The notes: generated by a model not told the origin, from the letters alone. DNA of 64,000 nt from Hetaerina americana (GCA_022747635.1 JAKTNV010000001.1:27135990-27199989); one strand, 5' to 3'; shown: positions 45,201 through 57,100, counted from the first letter of the stretch. Numbers and translations: made by a program.

Positions 45201-46257
45201 TAAGGGGGATTGCTATGGTATCAGCAATTGATATATAAAAGTATGCTTTCATATAATTACTGATGATGGGTCGATTCCATTCTCAGTATTCAATTCTAAG
45301 GTGGGATAAGGGAAGTATTTTAGGGAGGGAGTTGAAAATCAATTTGAATTCTTACTCTCCAGGGTCCATCACTGGGGGTATTCCATTTTTATTGTTGCAT
45401 GAATGTTAAGAATCAGAAGACATTACCCCCAGTGAGAACCCTAGGTAGAATAAGAATGCATCCCAGAATTAAAATCAATCTTCAACCGTTGAAGTACTCA
45501 TGTCAAATTTCTGATTCTTGACCTGGAATTGAAGACTTTCAGAATAGAATCAACCACTCACTGTTACCATTCCTTGTCACTGCTTATGATCCCAATTTTA
45601 TCATGTCAAATTAGAGAGATTTCAATTGGTGGTTAATAAACTAAATGCAATATTTGTTCATGCAATAATACCATGACACAGTATGTTATAAAGATAATGT
45701 ATTAACTACAATACAGTACAGGGATAGAATTCAAATCAAGCTTTTAGTAATGGTATTTATATGTTATACCATCCATCTTACCAATTGGAAGAAAAGGCTG
45801 ACTTTCACAATATACCCGAGGACAGTGTCCAAATTCTCCGTTTTGATATTTTTCAATCATTTGTCCTATTCCTCGAGTGGTGAGAATATACCGTGCATGT
45901 ATAAGACCATAAAGCAACTCAGCTGCTTGTTCAGTCATATCAGGCTGGGCAGGATTATCATCCAGTTCATCATCTTAGGATAAGACATCAATAATTAACA
46001 TTAAATCAATACAAAACTTACTGATAGGCAGCTATAATAACTTCATCAACTACGAATAAGATGGAATTCATAGCTGACATACCTGGCTCAAAATCAAGAA
46101 TCATATCTACTGCTTGCCTGTAATGTGGTACTTGTTCATTCAATCCAGTAAGATTAAACTTATCTTGGATATAATCTTCATCCACTTCACAAAAAAATTC
46201 ATTTCCTCTAAGCCCACAGAACCAAGAAATCCATGAAACTTCTTCTGAGCTACTCAT
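39132..46257 (-). CDS. CkIIbeta: Casein kinase II beta subunit, copy 1 (diverged)
   Basis: The join 46083-46257, 45782-45973, 43275-43464 and 39132-39240 gives 666 bp, 221 residues, all GT..AG. Regulatory subunit of CK2: it dimerises through its zinc finger and binds two catalytic alpha subunits. The SSSEEVSW N-terminus, the acidic LDD segment, and the zinc-finger cysteines C109, C114, C137 and C140 are all present. Compared with copy 2 it has L50V, L56F, S69P, S90T, N91T, A95G, L119F, P185A and M195L. Six of these (50, 56, 69, 91, 95, 185) depart from residues shared by copy 2 and human CK2-beta. Position 50 lies in the RxxL motif (47-50) discussed as a destruction box. Open frame, but the pattern looks like relaxed constraint or specialisation. 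Large introns hold mariner and piggyBac insertions. Confidence 0.92.
39241..40451. other. CK2-beta copy 1 intron 3, left part
   Basis: AT-rich intron. Near 40070-40260 the + strand is rich in CATCCATCTCTCCTGCCTCC-like pyrimidine words. These resemble the reverse complement of an RTE LINE tail (compare 31870-32240), suggesting a small - strand fragment. Nothing else is supported. Confidence 0.4.
40452..42791 (+). mobile_element. Mariner split by a piggyBac-type MITE
   Basis: The inverted ends CAAGGGTGGTACAATAAGC (40452) and CTTATTTCACCACCCTCTT (ending about 42791) sit beside TA. The transposase frames run from about 40630 (..[20 protein letters not shown]) through a decayed HTH and DE-TW region to 41206-41497 ([47 protein letters not shown]). 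They resume at 42561 ([15 protein letters not shown].., GDYVEK*). Stops at about 40870 and 41080 plus frameshifts kill it. The D-34-D pair around DNS and PSD is still visible. Confidence 0.9.
41502..42556. mobile_element. piggyBac-type non-autonomous element in TTAA site
   Basis: The 1055-bp segment begins CCCTCTTAGTGCGGCGGG and ends CCCGTCGCACTAAGAGGG, good inverted repeats. It is bracketed by TTAA at 41498-41501 and 42557-42560. A second GATATATCGGCCCG box is repeated near the right end (42488 and 42530). There is no transposase frame. TTAA targeting with CCC ends is the piggyBac signature. Removing the insert plus one TTAA restores the host mariner frame (..[16 protein letters not shown]..). 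Confidence 0.88.
42795..43274. other. CK2-beta copy 1 intron 3, right part
   Basis: AT-rich intron leading to the donor of exon 3. A short CTAT repeat lies at 43220-43235. Nothing else is recognised. Confidence 0.5.
43275..43464 (-). CDS. CkIIbeta: CK2-beta copy 1, exon 3
   Basis: 190 bp after [26 protein letters not shown] (C137, C140), the [20 protein letters not shown] core, ending ..NQFVA-CG before GTAGGA. The VPR of all known CK2-beta reads VAR here (codon GCA for CCA). Confidence 0.93.
43757..44035 (+). repeat. RTE-type LINE 3' end
   Basis: GGATGGAATGAAGGGGAGGG.., TTGGGTGTCAGGTTGTGTC.. and GTCCATCCAAAACCTACCTT are followed by a short AAT repeat. They match the 3' end of the LINE at 32.24-32.39 kb. 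The equivalent piece in CK2-beta copy 2 lies at 56770-56990, so it predates the duplication. Confidence 0.6.
44858..45591 (-). repeat. Intron-2 block nearly identical to 57029-57753
   Basis: The first 560 or so bases read identical in both CK2-beta copies, followed by one indel of about 9 bp (near 45425) and three substitutions. Flanking intron and exon sequence is clearly more diverged. Inside, GTACATCTATATTTACAACT followed by CACAAGTTGCCACAAGGGC resembles the 3' end of the LINE at 33998. Small frames in the block are probably not genes. Confidence 0.85.
45782..45973 (-). CDS. CkIIbeta: CK2-beta copy 1, exon 2
   Basis: 192 bp after CCTAAG. It encodes [20 protein letters not shown].. with C109 and C114 (GHCPRVYC), ending ..FLPIG before GTAAGA. 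I read about 17 base differences from copy 2 in this exon, the highest count of the four. Confidence 0.93.
46083..46257 (-). CDS. CkIIbeta: CK2-beta copy 1, exon 1
   Basis: From the ATG at 46257 to CCA G|GTATGT, 58 codons plus one base ([20 protein letters not shown]..). An acceptor AATATAG lies 7 bp before the ATG, so a non-coding exon should lie upstream. Confidence 0.95.
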
Positions 46258-46859
46258 GTTGCTGCTATATTAAAATATGGGAAAATACATCACCAACCAC
46301 AATGTAAAATAATCAAAATATAACACAATGAAGACAATTGATGCAATAATTGAGACAGTGAATATTTCTAATTTTAATCAACCTCAATCCTAAAAACATT
46401 ACAGTTGTGTAAGATAATGAATTCAGCTTGAGAGTGAATAGGTGACCAAATAAAAATATTTTCCTAAGACATCACATAGTCACTGAAGGCATAAATTACT
46501 ATTATACCAATCTTCATTTAGGAAAGCAATGGCTAGTTAAGTTACTTATTACCTCAATTCTTCCCTATTCAGGTATTATTGTAGCATTATATGAGTTTAT
46601 ATTTATTTAATTTGTCTGAAATACTTTTATATAATATTATATGCTGTGCATAGTATCTTTCCTGCCTTTCTCTCTGAATGACATATTCCTGAGTTGGATA
46701 TTATATAGGATTTTAGTTAAGGTATCCACGCAAAAGTCACTATAAGCATTACTATAACTTTCCTCGGGGCCATTTCTATTTAATCAAAAGCCTGCTATCA
46801 ACAAATTGAGCAGCTTCAGGCATGATGTGATGGAAGTCGAACATAATGAATAACTGATT

Positions 46860-46962
46860 GTAGCACTTTTCCACTTGATAAAATTTATTTTATGACCGGG
46901 TTTTAATGCATTACATCAAAACCCAGTCGTAAAATATATTTTATCAAGAGGAAAAGTGCTAC
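46860..46962. repeat. Long hairpin, ~45-bp arms
   Basis: GTAGCACTTTTCCACTTGAT at the left is mirrored by ATCAAGAGGAAAAGTGCTAC at the right, with TTTTATGACCGGGTTTTAAT facing the inner complement. Fold-back MITE form, upstream of CK2-beta copy 1. Confidence 0.75.
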
Positions 46963-47654
46963 CATCATCTGCCTGCTATTGATTTCAGGGGATACAAGTA
47001 AACTTTGCGACAAATTTCCTGCAACCATTGTTGTAAATATTATTTCGTGGTGAGAACAACTACATGAACTAAGACAACATCAAGGTTTTCACTAATTGAA
47101 GGTTATCCACAGTGATTTAATTATATGGAGATAAAAGAATTTCACGGTGTCAAAATATTCTAACTTGATCAAAATTCAAAACTAAATGCCAAGACAATAA
47201 ATGAAGAATGTTACCTTGGATTATTAATAGAAGAAAGCTCTCAGTCTTATATCAAGGCCTTTAGAAGGTGGATGTATTTTGTACTTGAAAACTTGGCTAG
47301 CTACCTCTATTATTTTCTTATGACTGATATCCTGCATGGTAAAAACATGCTTTTATAAATATCTATGTTATTGCAATACACAGCAAATTTACAACCTAAT
47401 TTAGGTGAAAAAATATGACTGATAAATACTTCATGCCATTTTTAAGGTATTGGTCTTAGAAAATTATTAAGAACCAAAGAAACATTCCATAGACTCTTCA
47501 AGCAGATTAATCTCACCTTAGAAGCATACAGCAAAATACCTGACCGGGGAACTATTTCTCAATACTACTATAATTTACAAATTCTTATAATTTGCATACT
47601 ACTAGCCTTGGGCTCTGTGAAAATGGTACCCTACACCCATTATACTACTCTGTC

Positions 47655-48500
47655 CAATAAATACGCGAACTGAGGCAACTAAAACTTTATTTTACAAAAT
47701 TTAGTCTACATCAATTTGGTCCCCTTGAAAGTACTCTCTGTTTGTTGCTATGCACTTGTTCAATCTTCTTTTTCACTGTTTAAAGCACCCTTGGGAAGTC
47801 CTCGGCAGTTAGGCTTTTTAGTTTTCTCATCATTTCTTGGTTTATTAGGACCACATCTTCCCAGTGATGGCCCCCCATCACATTTTTGCATTTGAGAATA
47901 GGAAAAAGTCACAGGGGGTGAGATCTGGCGAATAAGAAGGATGATCAAGGATAGTGATTGAATTTTTTGCTAGAAACTTGCAAACAATAAATGCTGAATG
48001 TGCAGGTGCATTGTCATGGTAAAGGATCCATCTATCATGTTCGGTTAAAATAGTGTGCACTGTTGATTTTCCTAAATTCAGTCCATCAACTATCATTCGG
48101 ACAGCTTTTCAACGAACTGTTAGGACAAGGGACCACACATGATCAATGCTGTCGTCAACACAGGTGATTGAAGGTGTTCCGCCTTGCATCATCCGATGTG
48201 TCTTGCCGGCTATCTTTAAAACTTTAAAATGCTTATTCCACTTGAAAATGGATGTTTTCTTCAGAGCATTATCACCGTAAACAGTTGTCAACATTTCAGT
48301 AATTTCTTGATAACTTCCACTGCATTTCACCAAAAAACTTGATGTTGATTTGTTGCTCCGTGATTTCGTCAATTTCCATTTTCGACAAACAGTAAAAACA
48401 AGAACAACAGCAACTAACATAACTGGTGACATACGCACAGCTCGATGATCCGCCAAGCACAGACGGCTCATTGGGCCTCAGGCAACTGGCGCCACTAGTG
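47655..48500 (-). mobile_element. Mariner, internally deleted and decayed
   Basis: The N-terminus lies near 48380 (MEIDEITEQQINIKFFGEM), followed by a HTH half and RGGTPS-like linker. The frame at 47878-48096 gives LYHDNAPAHSAFIVCKFLAK and SYSPDLTPCDFFLF with mariner spacing. The left edge near 47655 (TGTCCAATAAATACGCG) is a plausible inverted-repeat end. The right edge is not clear. The DETW block is missing. Confidence 0.75.
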
Positions 48501-48589
48501 GGCGGGGCTATAGTCCGCATCATGGACATGGTTTCCATTTTATTCATATGAGAAGCAAACTTTCAGGATCATTGAAAATATATAACCTT

Positions 48590-48782
48590 TGTGTAAATAC
48601 TATTGTCACACCCTTTGAAGCATTTATCTCCTTGACAATAGTTCAAATCGCTGTACACTAATTGAATATGCAAGCTAGATCAGCGATGCTTATACCTAAT
48701 TCTCTTTGATTTTACTTTTCATTTCTATGGTTATTTCTATTATCTTATGGCTGTCTTCTGGGGGCTTTTTCTTTGGGGACAT
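48590..48782 (-). pseudogene. pogo/Tigger-type 5' relic
   Basis: MSPKKKPPEDSHKIIEI.. followed by IEMKSKI.. matches the opening MTPKKKSVRRKPGE.. of the relic at 5228. The frame breaks after about 30 codons. Confidence 0.5.
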
Positions 48783-49059
48783 TTTTAAAACTATGCACAA
48801 AATATTATTAAATTTTGCACAGAAAAATCAGCAATAATATGTCAGAACAAAACTTTGTAAAAATAGGTAATGATTATCAACACTAATATGCTAGCTGAAC
48901 GAGTACTGAACATAAATTCAAGCAGTAGGTGCTCTTTCCGGAAATGCTCCCCCTCCTCTTCACATGAAGAGTTGCTCATTCAGTGAGTCATTTTTGAAAG
49001 GTGTTTTTGCTTGCTATGAGAGTTACTTGTTAAGCAAGTGCCCACAGTATTAGGAAAAG

Positions 49060-49790
49060 GGATGCCCATTATCACTTGTGCTTTTCAACATCCATGAAGA
49101 GGGAATGGTAAAAGAAGCATTGGAAGAACTGGAAGTAAGAATGAAAGCCAGTGGGGAATTCATTAACCATTTAGCTTTGATGATGCTTTTGTTTGCCAGT
49201 CTAAGAAGGATTTACAAGTATTGCTGAGCACATTGCAAATTCAGGGCGATAAATATGGGATGAGAATAAATGTAAACAAAACAAAGTTTAAGTGGTTTTC
49301 GAGAAAGAGAAAAGCCAATTAAAAGATTAATATTAAATTAGGGGTTTATAAACTAGATCAGGTGGAACAGTTTGGCTATCTTGGAAGTGTTCCGGACCAA
49401 GATGGTCTAAATAGTAGAGATATATGAAAAACAATTACATTACGTTGATAAGCTTTAACAAGGAGGGAATTGATGATCGAGACAAATTTAAAATGCTATG
49501 AAAGGCCCAGCTCAAGATTTGATATGGAGTGTTTTATATGTCCAGGAAATATTTCCCGTGAAGCAAACCAACATGCATGGATTAAAAACTTTTGAAACAT
49601 GGGTTAAGGAGAGGTGATTTTGGGGGAAATCAGAAGCCAGGAAGGGTGGATGCAGAGCATTTTGATTGGTAATAAAATATTTAAGACTATGATGAGGATG
49701 ACTCTTAGGCAAACAAGGAAGTGGAATGAATAGGATGGGCAGGTTGGATGAATGAAGGGAGAAAAATAGGGCTCTAATTTGAAGAGGCAC
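49060..49790 (+). pseudogene. RTE-type LINE relic
   Basis: Broken frames give GKGMPIITCAFQHP, FDDAFVCQSKKDLQVLLSTL, MRINVNKTK, RKRKAN and VEQFGYLGSVPDQDGLNSRD, the palm-to-thumb order of the RTE-type LINE at 31.2 kb. Many stops. It lies between the two CK2-beta copies. Confidence 0.65.
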
Positions 49791-51710
49791 TTACTATAGG
49801 GTCCAATGCCAGGGCCCCATTGGGGTGGGATATCAGTATATAAGCTACCATACATTTTCGATCCCCTCGACCAATATCAAACAATAACGTCATTTTTTTA
49901 GTAACTTCTGAGGATAACTAAGACTTTTTGTTCATAATAAGATTTTTTCCCCCAAGATGAGCCAAAACAATGATAATAATAATTGATTTATTTAAGCGCA
50001 TAAACCCATTTTAATAAACCATATGAATTATAATTATAAATACAATATATACATTGACTCACGTAAATATATTAACATTTGGAAAACAGCGCGAAAGTTA
50101 TGACAACAATTAAGATACTGAACATTTCGAATCAGATACTAGCACAATATTTCAATAAAAGGGTTAATATTCAATTCTTTCCAATCCAATAAAAAATATA
50201 ATAGCTCAAGATATAGCAACATTTTATCCACTAGCAAACATTTCAACTTCACCAGTTAAAAGATCGGTAGGTATATCGTATTCCAGTAATGCGTAACAAG
50301 TATTTCGAGAAATAAATCATGTTCACTCTCGTTGAATATGAATGCATGTGAACATATTTCATGATAACTTAAATATGCGCAAAAATTTCTCACCTTAACT
50401 TCACACTAGAATCTTCAATGGATGAAAACAATAAGTTTGCGTCTGCTAACCGGCTATTTCCTCAGCTTCCTTTCTGCCTAGTAGAATATGAGCAAAAAAA
50501 CATAAACATCCACAACTGAAGTTCTGAATGATACGAGCGATTCACAGCTTATCTTCGCGGAATATCTCTAAGTAATCCCTACCTGCCCACAAAAGGCAAT
50601 TTTACATAAACGTCTTAAGAACTAAGACACGTAAAATATCCTAGCTGTGTGCCGTGAAATTATTCAAGAAGTGGACGAAAAAATATTTCCCCTAGGTGCA
50701 GATGGAATGGCACACAACTGGCAATATATTCAATACCGTTTTCAATATACTTTCAACAAATCTGTCAAAAGTCACCCTTGCTACTCTCTGGTGTAGGTTT
50801 GATGTCGATTTTCAACTTAACTTGTTCCCTTTCCTCCAATGGCAGAGCGCAAAAGTTAAGCGTCGTTGCCAAGTGTATTCTCAATAATTACGGCCTCGTT
50901 TTCGATATTACTTGTCATCAAATCATTCGGCCACAAAAACGGAACCTCATACAGCATTTCTTTATGAAAAAATCGATTTGAACGATGGGAGGTAGAATAT
51001 AGGCTAAATTGTGCAAAAACAGCTGTAAAACTATTCGAAATAGATCGTGTTAAGGCACCACAATGTCAGAGTTCACTCCTTTCGCGGAAAGACACCGAAA
51101 GTAAGAAGATATACAGTCTGGCAACTCAGCGAAATAAACCAGTTGCCTTCACTCCCAACAAATAAAACAAAAATGGAGGATAAACCCATCGCGCGATTAT
51201 GAAGAACATTGAAAACACATGAAACATAAAAATATTAAATTTCTTCGAATAAAATAAGTGCACTGCAAGAGAGTCAAGACGGATACCATAGTAGCCACTA
51301 TCACATTAGTTTCCGAGAAATCAAAAGTTGCGATTTTGCTTTAGACCCATCTTTTGCAAATGCTTACATTATTAAATTATTTTTAGAATTAAGTTAATTT
51401 GCCAAAAAATGTTTTAAGTAAACATATGTTGAGATAATTATTCCCTCTAGCAGAGGTAACACCATCAGTTCCTCATAAAAATTAAATAAGATCACACGAC
51501 GGTTATTGGCAGTACCTACCTGATTAGAGATGGAAGTGTTCAATCATTAATGTTAATCTAGGGCGACAATTATAAAAACCCACCATTGTGATAAGTCATG
51601 GCGATAACCAAGATTCCACTGAAACTGCCAAGGCCACTTCAACATTGCTTACTACCATGGTTGAATACCGAGGTGGTTTTAATTTTGGTATACTGAATAC
51701 TATAGACATA
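49791..51710. other. Region upstream of CK2-beta copy 1, possible promoter and first exon
   Basis: No coding gene is seen. On the - strand a consensus donor AAG|GTGAGAAAT lies at about 50396, after about 150 bp with more CpG than the surroundings. It lies 4.1 kb upstream of the acceptor just before the ATG of copy 1. It is a candidate non-coding first exon, unproven. The same search upstream of copy 2 is limited by the window end. Confidence 0.3.
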
Positions 51711-52268
51711 CAGTGTTCGTCCGGAAAATAAGTGTACTGAGCTCAGGAAAAAAAATTTTATTACACTTTTACATATCTTAAGCTAATATTCCTCAAAATA
51801 GGACCCTTGTGAGTCGATACACTTGTTCCAGCGGCGTTCCCATTCCTGGAACGCTCCCGCGAAGGCATCATCGGGAACCTCTCGAAGACTCGTCGTCGAC
51901 CTCTTCTCTGCCCTCCTCGAACATCTTGTGCCACCGAAAGATCATGTTTCTGGACATGGCTGACTCCCCGTAAGCCTGGTTAATCATACCGACAGTTTCG
52001 GTAGACGATTTCCCAAGCTTTACCGCAAATTTGATGGAATAACGCTGCTCCAAAAACTTCGGCATCGCGTTCCGTGACGTGGGTCGAGCGTGGAGGTTCG
52101 CGTTAACAGAGCTCCTCACTACAGCACAGCTCAGAGCCGACTGCCTTTTTCAGCGTCGCTTGCCAACATACCCCCCTCCAATCGCAGCCCGTCAGAGCGG
52201 TGCTGGGCGCGCCCGGAGCGGCGCGCCCAGCCCAGGAATCAGTACACTTATTTTCCGGACGAACCCTG
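51711..52268 (-). mobile_element. Short internally deleted mariner (MITE-like)
   Basis: The 558-bp element is flanked by TA. The ends CAGTGTTCGTCCGGAAAATA (51711) and TATTTTCCGGACGAACCCTG (ending 52268) match closely. The transposase N-terminus is open at 51868-52065 (MPKFLEQRYSIKFAVKLGKS..). It joins directly to the C-terminal end (EWERRWNKCIDSQGSYF, 51780-51860), with the whole catalytic region deleted. GC content is higher than around it. Confidence 0.9.
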
Positions 52269-52270
52269 TA

Positions 52271-53553
52271 GCTGTCAGTCACCACCCCTATTACTTAAAT
52301 ATACATGTTATTTTCGGTTAATCCATGCTTACAACCCCCTTTTAATACATTAGTTATGTCATGAATATCTGAAAGAATGTCATTTTGGCGATTAAGAAAG
52401 TGATATGTTAGTGTCATTGGATGTTAATAAATAAGTCTACTTGTTGATAACCGAAATACAACAAATACAAAAACATTGATATGTTGAATATTGCTATTGG
52501 AATGCTATAAAAGTACCTACTTCTACATGAATTTTCTAAATTTTTCTTGGAATCAGTGAGTAAATTATTTTCATAGGATAAGGGTCTCAAAACTTCGATA
52601 AGATCAAGCAGCAGCAAGAATTGCTTTAATTTTGTATATTCCATATTAACACTAATTGTAGAGACACCCAACACAATATGGAAAATAAGTCTTTTCTTTT
52701 TGAACCCTATAAATAGATGTATACTATGTAGTTATAGTAAAACTAAAACCAGTAATACTCCTTATTAATGACACTATACATTACTTTTTATTTCTTCATA
52801 CACTATTTTTTTCACCTGTAGAAAGTACAATAGTGTTTTGAATTTCACTTCCTGTGGTCAGGTCCTGGACCATCACCTCTGGAATGCCTCTCGGAACAAA
52901 AGTAGCAGCAGCACTCTCAAGGGGGCAACATACCACCACCAGGCTCAAGAGGTTAACCTTGAGATAATAAAGCTGTAATGAGACAGCTTAACTTATTTTT
53001 GTCTTAAGTTTTATTCTTCTATTCAAGAAGATACACTCTTGATTTAAAAAGGTTTCCACTGTAGTGGGCATACCTTCATGAGATCCAGAACAAGGCCAGC
53101 AGCTATTTATACATTACCCTTTAGATTCCATGAGTCATTCCTACAGTTGAGAAGGAAACAGAATCCTAATAGTGTCCCAGGTGTAATGACTTTGTATCTA
53201 TGGTTGGAGACTTGGCCGTCCTAATTAACTATCTCTTATATATTTACTGAAGAGCTAGATTAAACTTAAAATAATTGTCACTGTAACTGGAAAGAGAAAA
53301 TCAGAAGAGCCCTCGGATATAACAAAGGTGCATGTTCATGTAAAACAGAATAAATACTTATCCATTCTAGAATTACTGGAGATTGGGCTTTCATATTAAT
53401 GTATCATGTATTTTAAGAGGGGTGTTTCCTTGATTGGAGAAATATGCCACATATATTCATGGATTCATGTAGCTGTCTATGAGGCGATAATTACAACATT
53501 AGTCAGAATTAAACATGCTGTTTTTATACAAGTACAAACATTTTGGGAAGGTC
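52271..53553. other. Stretch between the CK2-beta copies, no feature recognised
   Basis: AT-rich sequence before the 3' UTR of copy 2. No gene, repeat arm or RNA is supported. Homology with the 3' UTR of copy 1 starts at about 53554 (38683 in copy 1), which marks the left limit of the duplicated segment that I can see. Confidence 0.5.
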
Positions 53554-53623
53554 CATGACAAGATTGCAATTGTACCATTGAGAAAAGAAAATTTACAAAA
53601 ATATAATTGACTGAACAATACCT

Positions 53624-53629
53624 TTTATT
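53624..53629 (-). promoter_or_regulatory. Polyadenylation signal, CK2-beta copy 2
   Basis: AATAAA on the - strand about 380 bp past the stop, at the position matching copy 1 (38758). Confidence 0.6.
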
Positions 53630-54005
53630 ATGATTTTCAATTTTCCTGCAGAAATTTGAGGATTAAGTAACAACCAAGTAAACTAGAAGAGTACAGAATG
53701 GGGCAAACAAAACCTCTCAATCATTCTTAAATTATACATCCTCCGTAACACTGAGAGCCAACAACCAGCCCACAATATGTCAAAAAACTACAGGAAGACG
53801 ACTCACAACTATTGGCATTCACTGCAGAACTTGTACTGAATTAAAAAAATGACAAGATAACCTACATTTGGACACCTTAAACAAAATTATTTTCAGAGTT
53901 CCATTTGCCACAACACTGCATTAAAATCATTTGGGTATTCCTTTAGGTTTCGACTTATGTGGTATTGGGCTATAAGGGACATGTGACTGCCCATGATACT
54001 CAAAC

Positions 54006-54114
54006 TCAGCGTTTCCCATTGTTATAGCCAACAACTCTTAATGGGGCTTTAAAGTTTATGGCAGCTTGGTGTTGCAATTGGTATGCCATTGGATGAATCT
54101 TGAATCCATACAAA
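54006..54114 (-). CDS. CkIIbeta: CK2-beta copy 2, exon 4
   Basis: It completes Arg and encodes [20 protein letters not shown].. to ..GYNNGKR, then TGA. About ten base changes from copy 1, mostly silent. Confidence 0.95.
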
Positions 54115-57100
54115 CTGAAAAAAAGCAGAAAATTAAATTCACTAAACAAGTAGCTGTTAATTACAAGAAACTTTAAAAATGTCACTTATAATTATAAAAT
54201 CACAGCCAGCCGATAAAATAATTATAAACTAATACACCCTTTTCATTATTTTCTGAGTGCAAGAAATATTAAAGAAATATAATAATGTACCCAAAAGTTG
54301 CAAAATAAATTTGAAATTAATATAAAGTATAATTTATTATTAAATAATCCCTTTAGTGCCCTTCAATGAAACAATTTAAAGGTGCAAAATTAATGCACCC
54401 TGACTGAGATTCAAATACTAACCCCTTGATCTTTGGCCAAGGGCTATAGGTAGAGTAGTTTTACAGTGTAAATTATGACTTTTGTACAAATGAACTAAAT
54501 AGGTAAATATGCATTAATGTACCCATCATTTAAATGTAAAAACTTATATCATCCTTGTGCAAGCTTATGTTACAAATGTTAAATCCATACAAATCAAACT
54601 CCATGGTGGTTTTCAATGCAACAATTTCAGAGTGTAAAAATCATTCGCCTTGACCGGGATTCGAACCCGGATCTCTCAACGTCTGGTCGAGTGCTTTAGC
54701 CAGTTAAGTTATTGAGGTGACCTCCTAAACTCTGAAATTTTGGTGATGGAAATTTTGGCCCATGATGGTTCTAATGAAATAGCAATAATGGATTGTTCCA
54801 ATGAAATCTCAACAAATGGATGAAAACATAATTGTTAATTGCTCAACAAATGCTTCATTTGAAGTGGCTAAAAATTTTTTTTCTTGCATTAAAGTTAGAG
54901 TATTTCTTAACTTTTGAGAATATTAACGCAACTATTATTTGATCTAATTTGAGCAAAAACACTTCTGGTAGCTGCCTTCTGCATTTGCTTCAGTATACAT
55001 ATTGACAATACTAGAACAAGTCAACCAAACTTTGTTCATAATTTAAATATTAAGTTAATGATGATGAGAAATGCGTGTATTAATGGAGTTTTAGTACACA
55101 ATGTGATGAGAGAGAAAAACTAAGAGAAGAGATAAGATATGCCACAAATGGCAATACACTTTGTGACGAATTGATGTTGTTTGAATAAGTTAATCACACA
55201 GTTTTTTTAAACTATAGAATGTGCCATCAATTTCTGTGAGAAGTCAACATTAAACTAAACTGCTCAAAACATGGAAATGACAAGGAGGAAATATTAATGG
55301 TTAAAATGGAATTCACCTTTCCTTTCCTTTCTACAATTTGTACTTTGGATTATTATCATGCCTGACTCTCCAAGTCAGTTTAGCAATGATCATAATAATA
55401 ATAATAATATCCATCATCATGCAAGTATCCCTTGATTCAGACAAAGTTAAACCCTTTCACTGCAGTTCACCATCCAGACTCCGACTTTTCACATTGGCAA
55501 AAATGGAGGGCATTTTATCTCTGTGACCTTTAATACTCCCAAAATAATAAAATAATCTAAATAATAAAACAATATAAAAAATACAAATAATCTATATTCA
55601 CTGTTATTCACAGCAGCAAAAGGGTTAACAGTAAATACAACGGTCTAATTCTTCATAGAAACAGTAAGAAACTCAAAATTTGCAATCACATGAAAAAATA
55701 TCAAAAACAAAAACTGCCAACATTATTCTTCAAGGAAATGTTATGTATGACATTGTCTCAGGCTTAACTATTTAGAATTTCTCCATATTCCAAGGAATGG
55801 TAAAAAAAGAAACTAAAATCCCACAACCCACAATTTATTGTCACACACAACCATGGTTTCGCTGTCTTGCAGCATCATCAGGTAATGTTTAATGAGCTGT
55901 TGTACCCTACACCTTCCCCCTCTACCATGTTCCAAACGCCAATGCTAAACCTCTCCCACTTGCAATGAGCCCCACATGGAGTAACCACCTCTTGACTTTC
56001 AGAACCTACCTCTTACCCTACCTTCCCTAATTATTTTGGTATGCTGGTACACATATCTTATTCTCTAATCTTTTAGGATATTCAGGGCAAAACTTCATTA
56101 AAAATAATGTCTAGCATTAAGAAATTTTTAAAATTTCTGAAAATTAAAAATGAAAACCCATTATAAACAATGAGCCTCTTTGTGGAAACTGAATTTTTAT
56201 ACAAACAAAACCAGTAGATAAATGCTAATCACCAGTCACATGTTACCAAATGATGGGATTGCACTTATTCTTTCACATGGCTACTACTAAAGGAGAAAGG
56301 CAGAAAATGAAAAAAATCTCACCGTGGCACAAATTGATTGCTTGGTCGCTTTGGTCTGTATTCTGGATGAACCATGAAGAGCATATGGGGGAAACCAGTA
56401 CCAAAATATGCACCATCTGTATGGTGATGACGGGAGGACTTTGGTGTATATACATCCATACACTTGGAACAATAAGATTTCACCATAGCTTCACCAGGAA
56501 CATCTGAAAGTCCTAAAAAAAGAGGCATCATTACAAAATCAAATTAGGTCAATCTTGTGTGAATTAAGATAAGAAACAATGATTCTCAATTGAATAAGCC
56601 CTTTTAAACTGCAAAAGTTGAAATTATTATCAAATTCAGATACAATATAGAGAAAGGATAAAAAAGTTAATACGTAAATCAAAGAGCATTTATCCTTTCT
56701 ATGGCAACAGTTAATGCCTGTAATGTGGTTGGCTCTACAAGTTCATGTAAGTAGAGATGATATTCAAATCCATCAATATAATGATCAAAATGCAACTGTT
56801 GACAACTGTGATCAAGGGGAGAAAATAATGCTGGTTGGTTATGGAAAGGATACACATTTTGGATGGAAGTGAGGGAAGACTGCAGAATTGAAAATTCTTG
56901 AAGTACAGGGACAGGTTGTGCCTTGTTAGACAAGTCTAAGAAATAAGAGGCGATATTCAATCTGTATCAATCCAACAGCAACTTTAAATTGTCAAAAAAC
57001 TACTTATGTAATTGTATTGTATAATATTGGACAAGATATGAAAAATTTATCATAAGAGTCAAATTCTATACAGTCTTCAAATTTTGCTAAATAAAAAACA

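Noticed and set aside
44837..45252. Two small frames repeated almost exactly at 57004-57425, which might suggest conserved micro-proteins
   Set aside because: Their conservation reflects near-identity of the whole non-coding block, with no third-position bias to test, so it is not evidence of coding.
54640..54735. Possible tRNA gene with good A and B boxes on the - strand
   Set aside because: No closed acceptor and anticodon stems, and the shared flank with 16321-16437 shows a SINE.
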